From positions 1 through 11,923 of the forward strand of contig JAVVWR010000078.1 of NCBI GenBank assembly GCA_036652035.1: a stretch of DNA of 11,923 bases. The letters run 5' to 3'. The DNA comes from JAEZVV01 sp036652035. Its GTDB lineage: Bacteria; Pseudomonadota; Gammaproteobacteria; Burkholderiales; Burkholderiaceae_F. The position numbers and the translations under genes were made by a program. Shown here one piece after another: positions 10,431 to 11,923 of this stretch (the first letter of the stretch is position 1; each line of letters begins with the position of its first letter). The notes under the pieces were generated by a model. That model did not search any database, was not told the origin of the DNA, and was given only the letters and a program-made list of their open reading frames with translations.

Positions 10431-11130
10431 TCTTTACTGGGAACCGGACGGCGGCCTCGCTTTCGAGGCCGTTGTTCTATCGACCCAGGGCAGCGCTGTG
10501 CAGCTTTCGGTGAGCGGATTTTTCCCCGGCGGTGGCGGCCAGCCGGCCGATCGCGGCGTGCTGCACTTCGGCGACGGCGCCCGGGTCACGATCACCCACG
10601 CGAGCCGTGATGCCGCCGGTCAGATCTGGCACCACACGGTCGAACCGGCGGGCGACTGGACTGGCGAGCGCGTGCTGGGCCGGGTCGACCGCGACCATCG
10701 CGCCGCGCTTTCGCGCCACCACACGGCCCTGCACATCCTCAACGCTCTGGCGCTCAAGCACCACGACGGCTGGATCACAGGCTGCCAGATCGGGCCCGAG
10801 CTCTCTCGCATCGACTTCAAGCTCGAAACGCCGCTCGCGCAGCTGGCGACCGAGCTGCAGGCCCGCGCCAACGACGTGATCGCTTCAGCCCGCCGGGTGA
10901 GCGCGCGCTTCGTGGCCGAGGCCGAATTCGGTGACGATGTCGTTCGCACCCTCGAAGCGCAGCCGCCCGTGATAGACGGCCGCGTGCGAGTGATCGAGAT
11001 CGAGGGTTTCGACGCCCAGGCTTGCGGTGGCACTCATGCGAGCAACACGTTCGAGCTCGGGCGGCTCACGGTGGTTCGGACCGAGAACAAGGGCCGCATC
11101 AACAAGCGGCTCTATGTTCGGCTCGCCTGA
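10417..11130 (+). CDS. alaX: AlaX-type alanyl-tRNA editing protein
   Basis: Free-standing relative of the AlaRS editing domain, which hydrolyses Ser- or Gly-tRNA-Ala in trans to prevent mistranslation. The 237-residue product has the N-terminal beta-barrel with the Gly-rich FFPGGGGQPADRG, then the zinc-site motifs HTALH (H102, H106) and CGGTH (C203, H207), all intact. Length and the N-terminal domain fit the AlaX-M class, which has the glycine-rich subdomain but no long C-terminal extension. The start ATG 10417 lies inside the end of rlmL (14-base overlap). The 3' end converges on gpx, with only 15 bases between stop codons and a shared inverted repeat. Full-length AlaRS is excluded because the synthetase core is missing. 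Confidence 0.92.
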   Translation: MPSPSLYWEPDGGLAFEAVVLSTQGSAVQLSVSGFFPGGGGQPADRGVLHFGDGARVTITHASRDAAGQIWHHTVEPAGDWTGERVLGRVDRDHRAALSRHHTALHILNALALKHHDGWITGCQIGPELSRIDFKLETPLAQLATELQARANDVIASARRVSARFVAEAEFGDDVVRTLEAQPPVIDGRVRVIEIEGFDAQACGGTHASNTFELGRLTVVRTENKGRINKRLYVRLA

Positions 11131-11155
11131 GCTCGCGCATGGCGCTCAGGCGAGC
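11121..11155. terminator. Perfect 12-bp inverted repeat carrying the stop codons of alaX and gpx
   Basis: GCTCGCCTGAGC (11121-11132) and GCTCAGGCGAGC (11144-11155) are exact reverse complements with an 11-base loop. The left arm contains the alaX TGA (11128-11130), the right arm the gpx stop (11146-11148 on the minus strand). No T-run follows in either direction, so it is not a textbook intrinsic terminator. It may act as a bidirectional 3'-end hairpin or RNase barrier. Confidence 0.6.
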
Positions 11156-11628
11156 GCGCGCTCGATATCGCGGGCGATGTCCTCGGGCTTGGTGGTCGGC
11201 GCGTAGCGATCGATGACCTTGCCGTCGCGTCCCACCAGGAACTTGGTGAAGTTCCACTTGATGCCTTCGGTTCCAAGAAAGCCCTTCTTCTCGCTGGTGA
11301 GCCACTGGTAGAGCGGGTGGGCCTTGGGGCCATTGACGTCGATCTTCGAGAAGAGCGGAAAGCTCACGCCGAAGTTCCTCTCGCAGAACTGGGCGATCTC
11401 GTCATCGGGGCCGGGCTCCTGCGCGCCGAACTGGTTGCTCGGAAAACCCAGCACCACGAAACCGCGGTCCTTGTAGGTTTCGTAAAGCGCCTCCAGGCCC
11501 TTGTACTGCGGCGTGAAGCCACATTGGCTCGCGGTGTTGACCACCAACAGAACCTGCCCCTTGAAGTCGGAGAGCTTCTTGGGTTTGCCGTCGATGGTGG
11601 TGGCAGTGAAGTCGTACGTGGTGCTCAT
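11146..11628 (-). CDS. gpx: Glutathione peroxidase family protein (BtuE/GPx)
   Basis: Cytoplasmic thiol peroxidase of 160 residues reducing hydrogen and organic peroxides. The catalytic tetrad is present: C36 in NTASQCGFT, Q70 in NQFGAQEPG, and W125-N126 in KWNFTKFL. It is a Cys rather than Sec enzyme. C82 (QFCERNF) sits where thioredoxin-dependent GPx proteins carry the resolving cysteine, so thioredoxin is the more likely reductant despite the family name. No signal peptide is seen. The start at 11628 (MSTTYDFTATTIDGK) matches the family; a weak GAGG lies about twelve bases upstream. It is convergent with alaX and transcribed from the non-coding region to its right, where no strong promoter is evident. 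Confidence 0.95.
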   Translation of the reverse strand: MSTTYDFTATTIDGKPKKLSDFKGQVLLVVNTASQCGFTPQYKGLEALYETYKDRGFVVLGFPSNQFGAQEPGPDDEIAQFCERNFGVSFPLFSKIDVNGPKAHPLYQWLTSEKKGFLGTEGIKWNFTKFLVGRDGKVIDRYAPTTKPEDIARDIERALA

Positions 11629-11709
11629 GGCGGAAAGAAACCTCAGCCGGAAGTGAAAACCCCTGCATTGTGCCCTGTCGCCCAGGCCGGAAAGTTATTC
11701 CCTCACACA

Positions 11710-11729
11710 GTGGACAAGAACGTGGACAA
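11710..11729. repeat. DnaA-box-like repeat pair 1
   Basis: Two copies of GTGGACAA (11710-11717 and 11722-11729) start 12 bases apart. Read on the minus strand they are TTGTCCAC, similar to but weaker than the DnaA box consensus TTATCCACA. Confidence 0.5.
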
Positions 11730-11853
11730 CGTAGCTCGAGCCAGCACTGGCGCGGGTTTCAAGCGCTGCCCAAAGAATAGGCAGGTGCCGAATCCGCGTG
11801 TTTTTCATCGCTCGAACTAGCCCATCGCCCGCTCACAGGGTGAGCCATGGGGG

Positions 11854-11888
11854 TTGTTCCACTTTTCGGTGGACAAGTCCGTGGAAAA
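11854..11888. repeat. DnaA-box-like repeat pair 2 with inverted partner
   Basis: GTGGACAA (11869-11876) and GTGGAAAA (11881-11888) again start 12 bases apart; the second reads TTTTCCACG on the minus strand, one mismatch from a TTWTNCACA box. Just left, TTGTTCCAC (11854-11862) is the inverse of the same motif with one extra T, so 11854-11876 can fold into a hairpin with a single bulge. Confidence 0.5.
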
Positions 11889-11923
11889 GGCCCGCAAACC
11901 CCGTCATGACTGGGCTTGCGGGC
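11885..11923 (-). terminator. 34-bp imperfect palindrome, probable terminator of a leftward gene beyond the window
   Basis: Positions 11890-11923 form a near-perfect palindrome: the two 17-base halves pair at 15 positions. The outer arms GCCCGCAA / TTGCGGGC are perfect, and the centre is GTCATGAC. On the minus strand the hairpin is followed by CTTTTCC (TTTT = 11888-11885), as expected of an intrinsic terminator for a gene lying to the right. The plus-strand side is cut off, so bidirectional action cannot be judged. Confidence 0.5.

Larger units (their letters stand above)
11629..11923. other. Non-coding right end with repeats
   Basis: No gene is supported here on either strand, and I see no tRNA or other RNA gene. 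It must contain the gpx promoter; the best minus-strand -10 candidate is CACAAT (11667-11672), without a good -35. It also holds paired GTGGACAA repeats, a small perfect hairpin GCTCAC-agg-GTGAGC (11831-11845) and a long imperfect palindrome at the edge. Confidence 0.65.

Noticed and set aside
11317..11820. 167-residue plus-strand frame across gpx and the right non-coding end
   Set aside because: Most of it is antisense to gpx, which has an intact catalytic tetrad. The remaining tail shows no domain or ribosome-binding site.

Overview
This window is an ordinary housekeeping stretch of a high-GC proteobacterial chromosome, most likely a betaproteobacterium. The assignment rests on gene order (leuS-lptE-holA-proA), on UvrD and HolA sequences of betaproteobacterial type, and on a strong GC bias at third codon positions. 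The exact genus cannot be read from the sequence. I see no mobile element, rRNA, tRNA or CRISPR array, and no convincing undescribed multi-gene system.

Layout. A leftward uvrD (DNA helicase II) fills 1-2372 and runs off the left edge, probably only a few residues short of its C-terminus. A GC-rich divergent gap of about 310 bases (2373-2684) separates it from a rightward run. That run is leuS (leucyl-tRNA synthetase), lptE (LPS-assembly lipoprotein), holA (DNA polymerase III delta) and proA (glutamate-5-semialdehyde dehydrogenase). These four overlap by 1, 11 and 4 bases and end at a strong intrinsic terminator (8158-8184).

The hemJ-type membrane gene starts just beyond that terminator. It is followed closely by a 2-hydroxychromene-2-carboxylate isomerase-like gene, a single-domain RlmL-type 23S rRNA methyltransferase and an AlaX-type alanyl-tRNA editing protein. 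These four are again packed tightly (a 10-base gap, then 4- and 14-base overlaps). A leftward glutathione peroxidase gene converges on alaX, and one perfect 12-bp inverted repeat carries both stop codons. The last ~290 bases are non-coding. They hold two DnaA-box-like repeat pairs and a 34-bp imperfect palindrome at the right edge.

How the genes relate. Most serve core information processing and envelope biogenesis: DNA repair and replication (UvrD, HolA), translation and its proofreading (LeuS with its CP1 editing domain, RlmL, AlaX), outer-membrane assembly (LptE), proline synthesis (ProA), haem synthesis (HemJ) and peroxide defence (Gpx). The sites most worth a second look are non-coding: the terminator abutting the hemJ start, the hairpin shared by two stop codons, the right-end repeats, and the Gly/Tyr-rich tail of UvrD.
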